Part shown: positions 48,449 to 57,529 of the stretch, one piece after another
How positions within the stretch are numbered: position 1 is the first letter of the stretch
Layout: the number at the start of each line of letters is the position of its first letter
Assembly (NCBI RefSeq): GCF_017640745.1
Contig: NZ_JAEPQA010000012.1
Coordinates: forward strand, 1-64,000
DNA from: Nisaea sp.
GTDB taxonomy: Bacteria > Pseudomonadota > Alphaproteobacteria > Thalassobaculales > Thalassobaculaceae
Direction: 5' to 3'
DNA: 64,000 nucleotides
Translations under genes and position numbers: made by a program
Notes under the pieces: generated by a model
The model's database searches: none
Told to the model about the DNA's origin: nothing
What the model saw: the letters and a program-made list of their open reading frames with translations, nothing else

Positions 48449-48724
48449 TTAAATCAGCTCATCGAACAGGTCGCGCCATTGCGGATTGCGTTCCTCGATC
48501 AGGCGGAGCTTCCAACTGCGGCGCCAGTCCTTCATCTGCTTCTCGCGGCGGATGGCGCGATCCATAGAAGCATGGGGTTCGAAATAGACCAGAAGCCTAA
48601 CGCCGTAGCGTCCGGGTACCACGCCCGATCTGTGCTCCGAAACGCGCTTCAGAAGATCGCTGGTCACGCCGATGTAGAGCGTCCCGTTGCGCTTGCTGGC
48701 GAGGATGTAGACGTGGGGTTGCAT
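48449..48724 (-). CDS. GIY-YIG nuclease-superfamily protein
   Basis: A 91-residue single-domain protein of the UPF0213/URI type. The amino half has HVYILASKRNGTLYIGVTSD (GIY-YIG motif as VYI...YIG), followed by LLKRVSEH with the catalytic-type Arg and AIRREKQMK with the metal-binding Glu. The start used is ATG 48724; an in-frame ATG at 48766 lies inside repeat copy 2. The gene is embedded between two direct copies of a palindromic element (48363 and 48761), 2 bases from the first. The function of these small proteins is not established; DNA nicking at or near repeats is an inference. Confidence 0.85.
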   Translation of the reverse strand: MQPHVYILASKRNGTLYIGVTSDLLKRVSEHRSGVVPGRYGVRLLVYFEPHASMDRAIRREKQMKDWRRSWKLRLIEERNPQWRDLFDELI

Positions 48725-48760
48725 GTCGTGGACATGCGAGGAATACGGACGGTTTTTCAC

Positions 48761-48843
48761 CGTCATTCCGGCGTAGGCCGGAACCCAGGGATCGAGGATC
48801 GAGTTTTATGTTCCTCTGGGTCCCGGCCTGCGCCGGGATGACG
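48761..48843. repeat. ~83-bp palindromic element, copy 2
   Basis: Left arm CGTCATTCCGGCGTAGGCCGG with CCCAGGGA, right arm CTCTGGG with CCCGGCCTGCGCCGGGATGACG. The middle differs from copy 1 but shares the pattern GTT-T-TATG. It lies directly upstream of the GIY-YIG gene (and covers an alternative upstream start) and next to the terminator of the aspartate aminotransferase gene. Confidence 0.85.
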
Positions 48844-48854
48844 GATTTGTTCGA

Positions 48855-48889
48855 AAAGAAAAAGCGCCGCCCGGATGGCCGGGCGGCGC
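48855..48889 (-). terminator. Rho-independent terminator of the aspartate aminotransferase gene
   Basis: Reading minus: the 11-base stem GCGCCGCCCGG / CCGGGCGGCGC (48889-48864) with a 4-base loop, followed by TTTTTCTTTT to 48855. It lies 26 bases after the stop codon at 48916. Confidence 0.9.
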
Positions 48890-48915
48890 CTCTCATTCAA
48901 TAGCTCGCAGATGCG

Positions 48916-50142
<1,227 letters not shown>

Positions 50143-50314
50143 TCAGATGTGGGGCAGAGCCTACGCCCGTGTTCCGCGGGGTTCAAGAACAGGAAGACGC
50201 TGCGTGGAGTATTTCACGGCGCTGCATATTGTGTGCTGGCGATTGTTTGAAATTCGCGTTAAATCCGTCGGGTCATTCATGACTGGTTAAAATTAAGGCT
50301 GTAAGAACAACGCC

Positions 50315-50794
50315 ATGGATCCGCTGCGCCGCACCGAACACAAGATTCCCCGCATCGGCACGCTCGACCGTGACGTGTGGGTGCGCGAGATTGTGCGCTC
50401 TATGTGCGATGCGGTGATCGATATCGACGAGGTGGAGATGCGCCGCCTCGAGCAGTTCCTCTGCGGCCTGATGCATTATCTCCTCGGCAAGGTGCATGAC
50501 CGGATCGAATACCGGCGCGACGAGGCGGTCTGGCGCGGCAGGCACGGATTGCTGCCCCTGATGGGCGGTATGATGGACCGCTGCCGGGCGCAGGCGCGCG
50601 GGGCCGGGCAGGAGCCGATGCGCGACTGGCTGAAGGAAATGTACCGCGAGGCCGAAGACTCGAAATACAACCCGGTCTGCGTCAAGGCTTTCCGGCTGCT
50701 GATCCGGCTGGAGAACGCGGAACTGGAAAACATCCTGCACAACGCCTCCTGCGTCGTGCTGATCGCCCTCGGGCACAAAATCTCCGCCAGCTGA
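50315..50794 (+). CDS. Conserved hypothetical cytoplasmic protein
   Basis: No family recognised. A 159-residue soluble protein, rich in Arg, Met and Leu, mainly helical, with Cys residues at about 31, 50, 91, 122 and 146 but no clear metal motif. There is no signal peptide or membrane helix. The ribosome-binding site is weak (TTAAGGCTGTAAGAACAACGCC), so the start is tentative. It stands 46 bases before the MFS gene on the same strand. Confidence 0.55.
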   Translation: MDPLRRTEHKIPRIGTLDRDVWVREIVRSMCDAVIDIDEVEMRRLEQFLCGLMHYLLGKVHDRIEYRRDEAVWRGRHGLLPLMGGMMDRCRAQARGAGQEPMRDWLKEMYREAEDSKYNPVCVKAFRLLIRLENAELENILHNASCVVLIALGHKISAS

Positions 50795-50839
50795 CGCTCC
50801 GGGATTCCCAATCCCTCGGCTTTGGCCTAGATATCAGTC

Positions 50840-52093
50840 ATGTCCCTCGCCACCTCGGCGGCGCGCTTCTGTCAGGCGTTCCGCAACCGCGATTACTCGA
50901 TCTATTGCATCGGCAGCTCCCTGACCGTCATAGGTCTCTGGATGCAGCGGATCGCGATCGGCTGGGTAACCTGGAAACTGACCGAGAGCCCGACCTGGCT
51001 CGGCATCATCTCCTTTGCCGAGCTTTTTCCCGTGGTGCTGCTGAGCCCCTTCGCCGGCGCGCTCGCAGACCGGCTCGATCGCATCCAGATCGCCCGCGTC
51101 GCGCAGTGCCTCAACATGGTCCAGGCGACGATCCTGACGGCGCTGACCCTGAGCGGGACGCTGACCATCTGGTCGCTCTTCGCTCTGGCCCTCTGGACCG
51201 GGATCGTCGTCTCCTTCTGGCAGCCGGCCCGGATGGCGCTGATCCCCAACCTCGTGCGGCGCGAGGATCTCGCTTCTGCCGTGGCGATCAATTCGGTGAT
51301 CTTCAACGCGGCCCGTTTCGTCGGCCCGGCCATCGCCGGACTGGTCATTGTCGGCTACGGCGCGGGCTATGCGTTCCTCGCCAATGCGATCAGCTATCTG
51401 CCCTTCATTGCCGCTCTGTTCATGATCCGGCCCCGTCCGGACCTCACGCCGCGCAAGAGCCATGGCGGGCTCTTCGCGCAGATGGTCGAGGGCTACAGCT
51501 ATTCTCTCAGGCATCCCGGCATCGGGCCGACCCTGGTGCTGATGCTGGTCTCCTGCATCTGCATGCGTCCCGTCTTCGAACTGCTGCCGGGCTATGCCGT
51601 GGAGATCTTCGCCCGCGGCGCCGAGGGACTTTCCATGATGGCGACGGTCACCGGGATCGGCGCCGTCGTCGGCGGCATCTATCTCGGGCAGAGGGCCGGG
51701 CTCGAAGGACTGGTGCAGCTCTCGCTGGTCAGCGTCGCGGCGATGATCGCCTCGCTGCTGGTGTTCAGCCTGACCTCCAATTTCTGGATCGGTCTTTTCT
51801 CGCTCGCCGTCGCCGGCGGCGCAATGGTGACGCACGGAGCAGGCTCGCAGACCCTGATCCAGTCCGCGGTCGACGAAGGCATGCGCGGCCGGGTCATCGC
51901 GCTTTACGGCATGATGTTCCGGGGCGGGCCCGCGGTCGGCGCGCTCGCCATGGGGTGGGTCTCCGACTGGGCGGGTCTGCGCGCGCCGCTGATTGTCGGA
52001 TGTGCTCTGACCGCGCTGGCGCTGTTCTGGATGATCTCTCGCCGGGCCGCAATCCGCGAGGCGCTGGAGGCGCGCGGGGGCATCGGGCCGTGA
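50840..52093 (+). CDS. MFS transporter (enterobactin/drug exporter-like)
   Basis: A 417-residue major facilitator with about twelve hydrophobic helices. The first-loop motif SFAELFPVVLLSPFAGALADRLDRIQI (GxLADRxDR type) and the related second-half loop are visible, and the MWL-type N-terminal RNRDYSIYCIG resembles EntS-like exporters. Its stop overlaps the GTG of the next gene (GTGA), so the two are coupled. The substrate is unknown. Confidence 0.88.
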   Translation: MSLATSAARFCQAFRNRDYSIYCIGSSLTVIGLWMQRIAIGWVTWKLTESPTWLGIISFAELFPVVLLSPFAGALADRLDRIQIARVAQCLNMVQATILTALTLSGTLTIWSLFALALWTGIVVSFWQPARMALIPNLVRREDLASAVAINSVIFNAARFVGPAIAGLVIVGYGAGYAFLANAISYLPFIAALFMIRPRPDLTPRKSHGGLFAQMVEGYSYSLRHPGIGPTLVLMLVSCICMRPVFELLPGYAVEIFARGAEGLSMMATVTGIGAVVGGIYLGQRAGLEGLVQLSLVSVAAMIASLLVFSLTSNFWIGLFSLAVAGGAMVTHGAGSQTLIQSAVDEGMRGRVIALYGMMFRGGPAVGALAMGWVSDWAGLRAPLIVGCALTALALFWMISRRAAIREALEARGGIGP

Positions 52094-52938
52094 CGGCCGG
52101 CGGTTCCGGCTTGCGTCTCTGGGCGATTTCGGATCTGCATCTTGCCTCCGAGGTCAACCGGTCCGCGCTCCGGGATCTGCCGGACCGTGGTGACGACTGG
52201 CTGATCCTCGCCGGCGACATCGCGGAGCGCGAGGAGCTTTTCGTAGAGGCTCTGGAGCTGCTTTCGGGTCGTTTCGGTACCGTCATCTGGGTCCCCGGAA
52301 ATCACGATCTCTGGACCGACCGGCGGCCCGGCGCGGTTTCCCGTCGCGGAGAGGCGCGCTATCGCCACCTTGTCGAGCTCGCGCGGACCGTGGGCGCGGT
52401 CACGCCAGAAGATCCCTATCCGCGCTGGCCTGAAGATATGGATGGGGCGCCGGTCTTCATCGCGCCGCTATTCCTGCTCTACGATTACAGCTTCCGCCCG
52501 GAAGGTGTTGCGCTCGAGAACCTGAAGGACTGGGTGCGGCAAAAGCACGCGGTGCCGGCGGACGAGTTGCTGCTGGATCCGGCGCCTTACGACAACCGTG
52601 CCGACTGGTGTGCCGCACGCTGCGAGGAGACCGAAACCCGGCTCGCGGCACTGCCGACGGATGCGCGGACCGTGCTGGTCAATCACTGGCCGCTCCGCGA
52701 GGATCTGATCCGGATCCCCCGCGTTCCGCGGTTTTCGCCCTGGTGCGGGACCCGCCGCACGCATGACTGGCACCGCCGGTTCCGCTCGGTCGAGGTCGTG
52801 ACCGGACATCTTCACACGCGCCGGACCGACGTCATTGACGGCACGCGCTTCCATGAAGTCTCGCTCGGATATCCCCGGCAATGGGAACAAAGCCGCGGCA
52901 TGGCGAGTTACCTGAAGGATGTGACGCCCGGGCGGTAG
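52090..52938 (+). CDS. Calcineurin-like metallophosphoesterase
   Basis: A 282-residue metallophosphoesterase starting with GTG at 52090, coupled to the MFS gene by a 4-base overlap. All blocks of the fold are visible: LWAISDLHL (D-x-H), LILAGDIAE, VPGNHDLW, VNHWPLRED and TGHLHTRR. The central part (WCGTRRTHDWH) may form the substrate site. A role with the exporter, for instance in polyphosphate or phosphoester metabolism, cannot be deduced. Confidence 0.88.
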   Translation: MTAGGSGLRLWAISDLHLASEVNRSALRDLPDRGDDWLILAGDIAEREELFVEALELLSGRFGTVIWVPGNHDLWTDRRPGAVSRRGEARYRHLVELARTVGAVTPEDPYPRWPEDMDGAPVFIAPLFLLYDYSFRPEGVALENLKDWVRQKHAVPADELLLDPAPYDNRADWCAARCEETETRLAALPTDARTVLVNHWPLREDLIRIPRVPRFSPWCGTRRTHDWHRRFRSVEVVTGHLHTRRTDVIDGTRFHEVSLGYPRQWEQSRGMASYLKDVTPGR

Positions 52939-53002
52939 TTGGTTGAAAACCGGCTAAGCCGCTAGGATATCCGGGAAGTACAACCATGAAAGGAGCGGGG
53001 CC

Positions 53003-53221
53003 ATGAGCGACGTCACTCTCAAGATCAAGATGGAGGAGGCGGAAAGCCTGCTGCAATTCCTGCGCGGTACCGATATTCCCGAAGGCACCAAGAGCGCGGT
53101 TGCGCGGCTGGTCGAGGGCGCGATCCGCGAAGCTTCCGCGCCGGGATCGGAGACAGAGCCACGCTATGTCGGCGAACATGGGGAGTATAATCCCAATACC
53201 CTCGGGAAATCCGGGAAATAG
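53003..53221 (+). CDS. Small acidic protein of unknown function
   Basis: A 72-residue protein; AAAGGAGCGGGG lies directly upstream of the ATG at 53003, a strong ribosome-binding site. The N-terminal part (VTLKIKMEEAESLLQFLRG) is helical and the C-terminal third is Gly/Asn-rich. No domain recognised. It lies alone between the phosphoesterase gene and ppa. Confidence 0.5.
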   Translation: MSDVTLKIKMEEAESLLQFLRGTDIPEGTKSAVARLVEGAIREASAPGSETEPRYVGEHGEYNPNTLGKSGK

Positions 53222-53404
53222 CAAAATCCTCAGGCTCTGATTTCGGCCGGTCTGTCCGGGACTTCTCCATTCGGGACTTGACGTTCGCTTCGCATTGCCG
53301 CAAATGCTGCGCTGCAAAACCGAATGCAATCGCCAATCCGATAAAGAGCGGGAATACTGTCTGCCGGGTGACCGGCCAGAATCCCGTCCGAATGGAGCCA
53401 GACT

Positions 53405-53938
53405 TTGGACGTAAGCAAGATCACGACCGGCCCGAACCCGCCCTACGAGGTGCATGCCGTCATCGAGATCCCCCAGGGCGGGGTGCCGGTCAAATACGAA
53501 CTGGACAAGGATTCCGGCGCCATGATGGTCGACCGGTTCCTGCACACGGCCATGTTCTACCCGGCGAATTACGGTTTCGTTCCCAACACGCTGTCCGACG
53601 ACGGTGACCCGGCCGATATCCTGGTCGTCACCGGCTCCGGCGTGGTTCCGGGCGCCGTGATCCCGTGCCGGCCGATCGGCGTCGTCCATCTCGAGGACGA
53701 GGCGGGCATGGACGAGAAGATCCTCGCCGTGCCGGTCGAGAAGCTGCATCCGTACTATGCAAACGTGAAGAGCTACCGCGACCTTCCGGAGATCCTGATC
53801 CAGCAGATCGTCCACTTCTTCGAGCACTACAAGGATCTCGAGCAGGACAAGTGGGTGAAGTTCATCGAGATGGGTGACGAGGAATCGGCGCGCAAGACCA
53901 TTCTCGAAGCGATCGAGCGGGCCAAGACGGCGAAGTAA
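53405..53938 (+). CDS. ppa: Inorganic pyrophosphatase
   Basis: A 177-residue soluble, Mg2+-dependent family I pyrophosphatase. Active-site motifs [22 protein letters not shown] and the [10 protein letters not shown] region are intact. The start is a TTG at 53405 with GGAGCC 8 bases upstream; an ATG at 53392 is out of frame. It hydrolyses PPi and drives biosynthetic reactions. A GC-rich hairpin ends the gene at 53968-53994. Confidence 0.95.
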   Translation: MDVSKITTGPNPPYEVHAVIEIPQGGVPVKYELDKDSGAMMVDRFLHTAMFYPANYGFVPNTLSDDGDPADILVVTGSGVVPGAVIPCRPIGVVHLEDEAGMDEKILAVPVEKLHPYYANVKSYRDLPEILIQQIVHFFEHYKDLEQDKWVKFIEMGDEESARKTILEAIERAKTAK

Positions 53939-53967
53939 GCCTCCGCTCACTCCCGACGCGTTTCCGG

Positions 53968-53998
53968 CCGCGCCGCCCCTTTCGGGCGGCGCGGTTTG
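53968..53998 (+). terminator. Probable rho-independent terminator after ppa
   Basis: An 11-base stem CCGCGCCGCCC / GGGCGGCGCGG with the loop CTTTC, followed by TTTGCGTTT; it begins 30 bases after the ppa stop codon. Confidence 0.75.
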
Positions 53999-54075
53999 CG
54001 TTTGTGCTGGAACCCCTCCCTGCCGGCACGGTATTCAACGCAGGCGAAGCGGAACGACGCTCGAGGGAGGAAAGA

Positions 54076-55587
54076 ATGAACGCAGCCGCAAAGGCCGCAG
54101 ACAACCGGCTCATTCTCGCGCTGGACCAGGGCACAACCTCCAGCCGTGCCATCATCTTCGACGCCAATACGCGCGTTGCGGCCGTCGCGCAGCAGGAGTT
54201 CCCGCAGCACTTCCCGCAATCCGGCTGGGTCGAGCACGATCCGGAGGATCTCTGGCGCAGCACGGTGGAAACCGCGCGCGACGCGATTGCGAAGGTCGGC
54301 GGCGCGGAACGGATCGCGGCCATCGGTATCACCAACCAGCGCGAAACCACGGTGGTCTGGGACCGGCGCACCGGCGAGGCGGTCTCGAACGCCATCGTCT
54401 GGCAGGACCGGCGGACCGCCGCCTTCTGCTCCAGACTGAAGGACGCCGGGCATGAGGAACTCTTCACCAGCCGGACGGGCCTTCTGCTCGATCCCTATTT
54501 CAGCGGGACCAAGATCGCGTGGATCCTCGATAATGTGGAGGGCGCGCGCGCCAAGGCCGAAGCGGGCGATCTCGCCTTCGGCACCGTGGACAGCTGGCTG
54601 ATCTGGCGGCTGACCGGCGGCAAGGTCCATGCGACCGACGCGACCAACGCCTCGCGCACGCTGGTCTACGACATTCACAATGGCAACTGGGACGACGAAC
54701 TGCTCGGCCTTCTCGGCATTCCGCGGTCCATGCTCCCGGATGTGAAGGACTCCGCAGACGATTTCGGCATCACCGACGCCGATATCCTCGGCGCCGCGAT
54801 ACCGATTTCCGGCGTTGCGGGCGACCAGCAGGCGGCCACGGTCGGGCAGGCCTGTTTCGGGGCGGGGATGCTGAAATCGACCTACGGGACCGGCTGCTTC
54901 GCTCTGCTCAATACCGGCGCCGCGCCGGTACGGTCCCGCAACCGGCTGCTCACCACGATCGCCTACCGCCTTGCCGGCAAGCCTGCCTATGCCCTGGAGG
55001 GCTCGATCTTCGTCGCCGGGGCGGCCGTGCAGTGGCTGCGCGACGGGCTCGGCATGATCGGGCAGGCTTCCGAGAGCAGCACGCTTGCGGCGCAGGCCGA
55101 TACCGCCCACCGGGTCTATCTCGTGCCGGCTTTCACCGGGCTCGGCGCACCATACTGGGACGCCGAGGCGCGCGGCGCGATGTTCGGTCTCACCCGGGCA
55201 TCGGGTCCAGCCGATTTTGCCCGGGCGGCACTGGAGAGCGTCGGATACCAGACCCGCGATCTGCTGGAGGCGATGCACAGCGACTGGAGCGCGGGCGGAG
55301 ACGACACCGTGCTCCGTGTCGATGGCGGTATGGTCGCCTCCGACTGGGCCATGCAGTTCCTTGCCGACATTCTCGGTGCGCCGGTCGATCGCCCTGTGGT
55401 GGCGGAGACCACGGCGCTCGGCGCGGCCTACCTCGCAGGCCTCCGGCACGACTATTACCCGGACCCCGAAGCGATGGCGGCGCAATGGGCGCTCGAACGC
55501 CGTTTCAATCCACGCATGGAGCCGGGCGTGAGAGACGAACTCTATCGCGGCTGGCGGGATGCGGTCCGGCGCACGGTTTCCTCGTGA
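54076..55587 (+). CDS. glpK: Glycerol kinase
   Basis: A 503-residue FGGY-family kinase phosphorylating glycerol to glycerol-3-phosphate. The amino end [16 protein letters not shown], the TNQRETT segment, and [15 protein letters not shown] and GTGCFAL motifs are diagnostic. GGGAGG lies 6-11 bases before the ATG at 54076. No glpF or glpD is adjacent; it is coupled to the downstream DUF2238 gene by a GTGA overlap. Confidence 0.97.
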   Translation: MNAAAKAADNRLILALDQGTTSSRAIIFDANTRVAAVAQQEFPQHFPQSGWVEHDPEDLWRSTVETARDAIAKVGGAERIAAIGITNQRETTVVWDRRTGEAVSNAIVWQDRRTAAFCSRLKDAGHEELFTSRTGLLLDPYFSGTKIAWILDNVEGARAKAEAGDLAFGTVDSWLIWRLTGGKVHATDATNASRTLVYDIHNGNWDDELLGLLGIPRSMLPDVKDSADDFGITDADILGAAIPISGVAGDQQAATVGQACFGAGMLKSTYGTGCFALLNTGAAPVRSRNRLLTTIAYRLAGKPAYALEGSIFVAGAAVQWLRDGLGMIGQASESSTLAAQADTAHRVYLVPAFTGLGAPYWDAEARGAMFGLTRASGPADFARAALESVGYQTRDLLEAMHSDWSAGGDDTVLRVDGGMVASDWAMQFLADILGAPVDRPVVAETTALGAAYLAGLRHDYYPDPEAMAAQWALERRFNPRMEPGVRDELYRGWRDAVRRTVSS

Positions 55588-56228
55588 GCGCGATCGTCTC
55601 CAGTGACGGTCGTCTGCTCGCGGTATCGACGATCGCCGTGGCGCTGGTCTGCCTCTGGTCCTATGTCGATGCGGCCGACCGGCTGACCTGGTGGATGGAG
55701 GCCCTTCCGGTTCTGATCGTCTATCCGCTGGTCTGGGCGGTCCGCCGGCGGTTTCCGCTGACGCCGCTTCTCACGCTGCTGATCGCGTTGCATTCCGTGA
55801 TCCTTCTGGTCGGCGCGCATTACACCTATGCCGAGGTTCCGCTCTTCCACTGGATCCGTGACGCCTTCGATCTCTCGCGCAACCACTATGACCGCGTCGG
55901 CCATCTGGCGCAGGGCTTCATTCCGGCGATCGCGATCCGCGAACTGCTGCTTCGTACCTCGCCGCTGCGGCCCGGGCGGTGGCTTTTCGCGATCATCGTC
56001 TTTTCGGTGCTCGGCGTGAGTGCGAGCTATGAGCTGCTCGAGTGGCTGGCCGCGGTGCTGGTCGGAGGAGACGCCGATGCCTTCCTGGCCACCCAGGGTG
56101 ACATCTGGGATACCCAGAAGGACATGGCGCTTGCCGGAAGCGGGGCGATCCTCGCCCAGCTTCTTCTCGCCGGTTTCCACGATCGCCAGCTCGCCGCGCT
56201 GCCGAAGTTCCAGGCACCGAAGTACTAG
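55584..56228 (+). CDS. DUF2238/YjdF-family membrane protein
   Basis: A 214-residue membrane protein with a GTG start at 55584 that overlaps the glpK stop. About six hydrophobic segments and the family motif [17 protein letters not shown] (about residues 88-104), followed by [11 protein letters not shown] and [14 protein letters not shown], fit the DUF2238 (inner-membrane YjdF) family. The acidic residues and histidines of the motif may bind metal. Function unknown; coupling to glpK could be accidental. Confidence 0.88.
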   Translation: MSAIVSSDGRLLAVSTIAVALVCLWSYVDAADRLTWWMEALPVLIVYPLVWAVRRRFPLTPLLTLLIALHSVILLVGAHYTYAEVPLFHWIRDAFDLSRNHYDRVGHLAQGFIPAIAIRELLLRTSPLRPGRWLFAIIVFSVLGVSASYELLEWLAAVLVGGDADAFLATQGDIWDTQKDMALAGSGAILAQLLLAGFHDRQLAALPKFQAPKY

Positions 56229-56387
56229 GCGATGACAGGCGTAGCGAGAGACTGGACCCCGCCGTCGCACGCGTCGTAGGGTCAGCCCGGTTCCGGAGGG
56301 TCCTTGCCGGAGCTTTCATTGTAATCCTGGGGTTTAGGGACCGACTATCGGTCGTGAGCATGGCTTTTCTTCTCCGGAAGTGCGCAG

Positions 56388-57506
56388 ATGGATGAAACCG
56401 CAGGTTCGGGCGAAGAAGACCGTGCCAGAATCGGCCGCGAATATTTCTCCTATGTGCGGGGGCTTTGCGCCGCCGCCTCGATATCCACACTCACCGAACT
56501 GATCGTCAATTTCGACTGGTTCCTCTCGGTTCCCTGGTGGATGAAGGCGGTCCGGATCTCTATCACGCTGCTTGCGGTCGGATACTGGTGGGCGCTGCCG
56601 CGGTATGATTCAGAGCTCCGCCATGCCTTCACCGTGGGCATTTCGTTCTTCATCCTGAGGTCGGTCACGCTGGCCCAGGTGGTCGAGCCGCACAACGCCG
56701 CGTTCTTTTATTCCATCGCGCTCGTCGCCGTGACGACCATGGCGCAGACCCGGCGCGACATTCTGATCACGCTCGTCGTCGGCGCGATCGCCTTCCTCGT
56801 CGCACGGGACGGGCAGATCCCGCCCAAAGCCTATCTGGGGTTCGTTATCGCGACGGTGTTTGCCGGCTATTTCGGGATGTCTTTCCTCAGCTTCCGCGGT
56901 CGCCTCTTCGAGCTCCTGTCGCGCCTGAAGGGGCAGACGCGGACGGACCAGATGACCGGCCTGAAGAACCGACGCGCCCTGCATGACGACCTCGAGGAGG
57001 ACTTCCGCAGGCTGCAGCGGAACGGCACGCTTTTCAGCCTGCTGCTGATTGATGTCGACCATTTCAAGAAGGTGAACGACCGCTACGGACACGCCGCGGG
57101 CGACGCGCTTCTGAAGGCGCTGGCGGGAGATCTCCGGGCGGGTATCAGGAATCTTGACCGGTTCGGCGCCGGTGAGGACAGGGTTTACCGGTTCGGGGGA
57201 GAGGAGTTCGCGATCATCCTCCCGAATGCGGACATGGACGCGGCGGCCCGGGTCGCGGAGCGCTTGCGCCGCCGGATCGAGGTGACGCGCTTCGACGCGG
57301 ATCCGGAGGAGGGGCCGCTTCCCGACGGAGGGATGACGATATCCGCCGGCGTTGCCACAGCGGCGCGCGGAATGCATTGGAGCGAGCTCTATAACGCCGC
57401 CGACCTTGCACTCTACCGGGCGAAAAATCTCGGGCGGAACCGGGTCGAGCGCGCCGATCGCGCGGCGCCCGATGTAGCGGCGACGGACGCGGTCAATTCG
57501 GCTTAG
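56388..57506 (+). CDS. Membrane-bound diguanylate cyclase (GGDEF domain)
   Basis: A 372-residue protein. About six hydrophobic segments (residues 25-170) form an unassigned N-terminal sensor region, followed by a GGDEF domain (about 185-355) with DQMTGLKNRR, the metal Asp in LLIDVDHFKKVN and the active-site motif GGEEF (270-274). It should synthesise cyclic di-GMP. The RxxD inhibitory I-site expected about five residues before the motif is absent (the loop reads FGAGEDRVYR). CGGAAG precedes the ATG. It is convergent with the histidine kinase gene. Confidence 0.88.
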   Translation: MDETAGSGEEDRARIGREYFSYVRGLCAAASISTLTELIVNFDWFLSVPWWMKAVRISITLLAVGYWWALPRYDSELRHAFTVGISFFILRSVTLAQVVEPHNAAFFYSIALVAVTTMAQTRRDILITLVVGAIAFLVARDGQIPPKAYLGFVIATVFAGYFGMSFLSFRGRLFELLSRLKGQTRTDQMTGLKNRRALHDDLEEDFRRLQRNGTLFSLLLIDVDHFKKVNDRYGHAAGDALLKALAGDLRAGIRNLDRFGAGEDRVYRFGGEEFAIILPNADMDAAARVAERLRRRIEVTRFDADPEEGPLPDGGMTISAGVATAARGMHWSELYNAADLALYRAKNLGRNRVERADRAAPDVAATDAVNSA

Positions 57507-57529
57507 TGCTTCCGGGGGGCCGGTCGGCC

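Noticed and set aside
50905-52938. A 677-codon plus-strand frame running through the MFS gene into the phosphoesterase gene
   Set aside because: Only the part after 52090 is the real phosphoesterase; the earlier part is a wrong-frame reading of the MFS gene. The GTG at 52090 is the start.
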